Source: Sphaerosporella brunnea (lineage: Eukaryota; Ascomycota; Pezizomycetes; Pezizales; Pyronemataceae). Taken from it: 43,290 bases of DNA. Both the position numbers and the translations under genes were made by a program. The notes beneath the pieces are model-generated. The model was not told the origin of the DNA, searched no databases, and saw only the letters and a program-made list of their open reading frames with translations. The stretch spans positions 1 through 43,290 of the forward strand of contig VXIS01000376.1 of assembly GCA_008704415.1 (NCBI GenBank). The letters are read 5' to 3'. Positions 41,027-43,290 of the stretch are shown piece after piece (position 1 is the stretch's first letter; each line of letters begins with the position of its first letter).

Positions 41027-42033
41027 GTGAAGTGGCACGGGTGAGGTGTAATACTCGGCTTTAAACCAGGACCTTCGGGGTTAACTACCCGGTCGCACTT
41101 TAGCTGGCGGTTTGGGTGGGTTTGGGTTTGCGACGTGCCAAGACACCGAATCCACCTCCTCACTTTTGACCGTGGAGCCGGGTAACGAAATACGAGCAAA
41201 GGTCGCGGTTTAAAGCTGTGTACCATATCACATCCATCGCCTCCGTCCGAACATGGATGGGGCTGCAAGTGGAAGAGGAGTATCAAGAGACAGCCGTTGA
41301 ACTAGTTCGTCAGTCTTCCAGAATATCCGATGGATGATATCTGTCAAAACTAGAGAGGAAACAAAGCAGTAATTATCTAAGTACTCTGCAGCTGGGGGAA
41401 AGCCTCTTATGTTTGGAGCATAAAACTTCCTTAGGGTATATATCTGGTACCTACAGACTTCTGCAAATCCTTCAGTATCGCTTCTGTATGGGCTTCTTTA
41501 TCGGCCTTGCGTGGGAATTGCCTTCGTTCGTCTCAACGGCGATCCTGAATCAGATACAGAGTTGCAGCTGGTTTAGGATATTCGGTCATCGCTCAGCTTT
41601 TATCGACGTGGTTGAGGGTCTAGGTCGAGTGATATGTATCAAAAGCAGGCAGGAAATAAGTGCCATTCTGCTACCATCCATAGTACTCCAACTCTAAGCG
41701 AGTAGCTACAAGTTTCGCTCCATACCGTTGCATGTATACACAGCCCATCACTCGTACCCCCGCCAATTGGATTCCCCCCCCCCTCCACACCGCATCCTAA
41801 ACTATCGTATGACTCCAACGAATTTCCCAGCCTTAAGCGTGTAGGGGATACGCTCTGCCCCTCTTCTGATCCTAGTAAGGTCATCTTTACAGAAAAAATT
41901 GATGCATAGGTCTCTGGTGTATGTGTAACCATATTTATTGTCTGCATGCATCCTAAAGAGATTATTGCAGACCCCGCCCAAATCTTGTCCGTCGCCTTAT
42001 TGATAGGTTCAGTCGTTTGTGCGAGGTTATGAT
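41027..42033. other. no gene recognised
   Basis: A minus-strand ORF of 223 codons (41639-42310) crosses this region but is low in aromatic clusters, spans the 12-bp repeats and has no domain. I take it as a chance frame. There is a C-run at 41777-41785. Confidence 0.4.
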
Positions 42034-42044
42034 AGGGGTCCTCA

Positions 42045-42200
42045 AAGTCTGGCTGACGAGCTGGCTGACGGGCTGGCTGATGAAAGTAGCGCGTGCGAGT
42101 CGGCAGGGGTTTAGCCAATAGAATCACAGCGCTCCGTTTCAACTCAATTCGAACGTTGAGGGACCTGGCTGACGCGCTGGCTGATGAAATTTTGCTTGAC
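42045..42200 (+). repeat. clustered 12-bp CTGGCTGAC repeats, possible transposon end
   Basis: CTGGCTGAC/T + 3 bases occurs three times in tandem at about 42050-42085 and twice more at about 42165-42188, each cluster ending GCTGGCTGATGAAA. The spacing and position, 150-300 bp upstream of the SANT-like ORF, suit transposase-binding subterminal repeats. No matching opposite end lies in the window. Confidence 0.5.
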
Positions 42201-42343
42201 GACATCGCCTGTCTAGCGGTTCCTTGCCTGTCTAGCGATAAACTACTGTGACTGTGACTACCACTGTGGTGACTACCAAACAAAATTTTCAGCAGAGGTG
42301 AGAAACCCACAACGTGCAGCAGAACATACAGCTAAGATCATAG

Positions 42344-43290
42344 ATGTCTTCCCCAAATCGCCGCCTCCCGCCCTTGGCCCCAGCCTTGTACGGCCCGTCC
42401 GCGACACCGCTACCCCCCGCGACACCGCTACCCCCCGCGACACCGCTACACCCCGCAACCCCGATGCCGCCCCAGCGCATGTACCACGTCGCGCAGCGCC
42501 CGAGCTCCCCCTACCCTTCGTACTCCCAGCAAGGCCAGATATCCTCACCTCCTAATTATGGCTATAACTACGGCTCTTCTCAAATGGACTACTGGCACGG
42601 CGCCTCACAGTTTCACGGTGCCTCGCAGTTCTCGCAAATGCCGGGGGTGGATTATTGGCACGCCGAGACTCAATCTCAGGTTGCGGAGTTCCAAGGCGAG
42701 GGAAAAGAAAAAGAAAGTGACGATAAGCGTGAGGAGAGCGAGAAGGAGGAGGGTAACGCAAAGGAAGCGCTGCCAGTGAAAAAGCCCAGTGCGAGGGCAA
42801 AAGGGGTAGTGGAAAAAAAATTTGCTGCTGCGAAGGGAAAGGGAAACGCAAAGGCGGACAACATGGTGAAGAAACCCACTGCGAAGGGGAAAAAGGCAAA
42901 GGTTAGCGGTGGAAAAATGAAGGTTCCCGAGAGGAAGGAAGAAGAGAGGGAGGACAATGCCTCCGGTTCCGATAAGGAAGAGGACGAGGAAGAGGAGGAT
43001 ATCTTGGGTTCCGATGAGGAAGGGTCCAATCCGAAGGGCGGGTATTGGCGCAAGTCAGACATTCAATTGCTTTTGAACTATTTTGCGGAAGATCATCAAA
43101 ACTATGCGAAGTTTAAGATTGAAACGAGAAAGCGCGCAGAGATGATTGCAAAGGATGTACTGGGTGGTCGCAAGACGGGGTCAGCGGTGAAGGGCAAATG
43201 GGAGTGGTTGAAAAAAAAATACCGGATGGCGAAAAACAAACTTGAATCTACCGGGGAGGGGCAGAGAGATGATCTCGAGAAGTGGTCTAG
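42344..43290 (+). CDS. Myb/SANT-like DNA-binding protein, partial (no stop in window)
   Basis: The frame is open for 315 codons from an ATG directly preceded by an in-frame TAG, and runs off the right edge. Residues 1-45 are proline-rich with a three- to four-fold ATPLPP repeat. Residues 45-110 are Gln/Tyr/Ser-rich (YGYNYGSSQMDYWHGASQF). Residues 120-225 are highly charged with Lys/Ala (KKPTAKGKKAKV) and Asp/Glu (EEDEEEEDI) tracts. From residue 234 a Myb/SANT-like domain begins: YWRKSDIQLLLNYF, then GGRKTGSAVKGKWEWLKKKY, containing the regularly spaced tryptophans. Such domains occur in host regulators and as the partner ORF of PIF/Harbinger-type transposons. The 12-bp repeats upstream hint at the latter, but no nuclease is in view. 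Confidence 0.78.
   Translation, partial: MSSPNRRLPPLAPALYGPSATPLPPATPLPPATPLHPATPMPPQRMYHVAQRPSSPYPSYSQQGQISSPPNYGYNYGSSQMDYWHGASQFHGASQFSQMPGVDYWHAETQSQVAEFQGEGKEKESDDKREESEKEEGNAKEALPVKKPSARAKGVVEKKFAAAKGKGNAKADNMVKKPTAKGKKAKVSGGKMKVPERKEEEREDNASGSDKEEDEEEEDILGSDEEGSNPKGGYWRKSDIQLLLNYFAEDHQNYAKFKIETRKRAEMIAKDVLGGRKTGSAVKGKWEWLKKKYRMAKNKLESTGEGQRDDLEKWS

Noticed and set aside
41639..42310. 223-codon minus-strand ORF
   Set aside because: It crosses the 12-bp repeat clusters and a C-run, has no domain, and its composition does not look protein-like.
1..43290. CRISPR arrays, bacterial operons, ribosome binding sites
   Set aside because: No regularly spaced direct repeats of CRISPR type; the introns, 5S and gene families are fungal, so bacterial features do not apply.

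Overview
This window looks like transposon-rich nuclear DNA of a filamentous ascomycete (Pezizomycotina). The evidence is short introns of 52-64 bp with fungal splice signals, a secreted CFEM-type protein, a HeLo-like/STAND N-terminal-domain protein, and a dispersed Pol III-type 5S rRNA gene. The genus cannot be fixed from the sequence alone. Protein-coding genes are sparse. Most of the window is decayed class II transposons, MITEs, fold-back elements and fragments of repeats.

Layout. 1-3260: a possible LTR/gag remnant, an AT-rich LTR-like block and a degenerate tandem repeat of about 117 bp. 3263-4420: a Mutator-like element with long terminal inverted repeats (TIRs), a SWIM-finger transposase fragment and a MITE inside one arm. 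5624-5999: a fold-back element. 6000-14240: mostly featureless, with one 101-bp hAT-type MITE (9284), one small ORF (10378) and a dispersed repeat (12205). 14241-19600: a short MITE, a truncated 5S copy, a dead BED/DUF659 hAT transposase (minus strand), an intact 5S rRNA gene (minus strand) and GC-rich hAT MITEs. 19600-22060: small ORFs of unknown status. 22062-22830: a second copy of the short MITE, a diverged 5S-like sequence and a tRNA-Asp-like/SINE-like unit. 24087-25906: a TA-flanked MITE, then a deleted hAT element nested inside another palindromic element.

26740-28890 holds a CFEM gene and its decayed duplicate. 29662-30681 encodes an acidic, cysteine-cluster protein of unknown function. 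31005-35530 is a graveyard with a KRBA2-like integrase fragment, a pogo/CENP-B-like transposase and tandem repeats. 36299-38010 (minus strand) is a four-exon gene for a stand-alone HeLo-like N-terminal-domain protein. 39527-41026 is a large inverted repeat carrying a nested MITE. At the right edge (42344 onward) an intact ORF with a Myb/SANT-like domain runs out of the window.

The best-supported genes are the CFEM gene, the HeLo-like gene, the acidic protein gene, the SANT-like ORF and the 5S rRNA gene. They do not form an operon or an obvious pathway. What ties the window together is repeated invasion, nesting and decay of mobile elements around a few genes for secretion, possible cell-death signalling and DNA binding.
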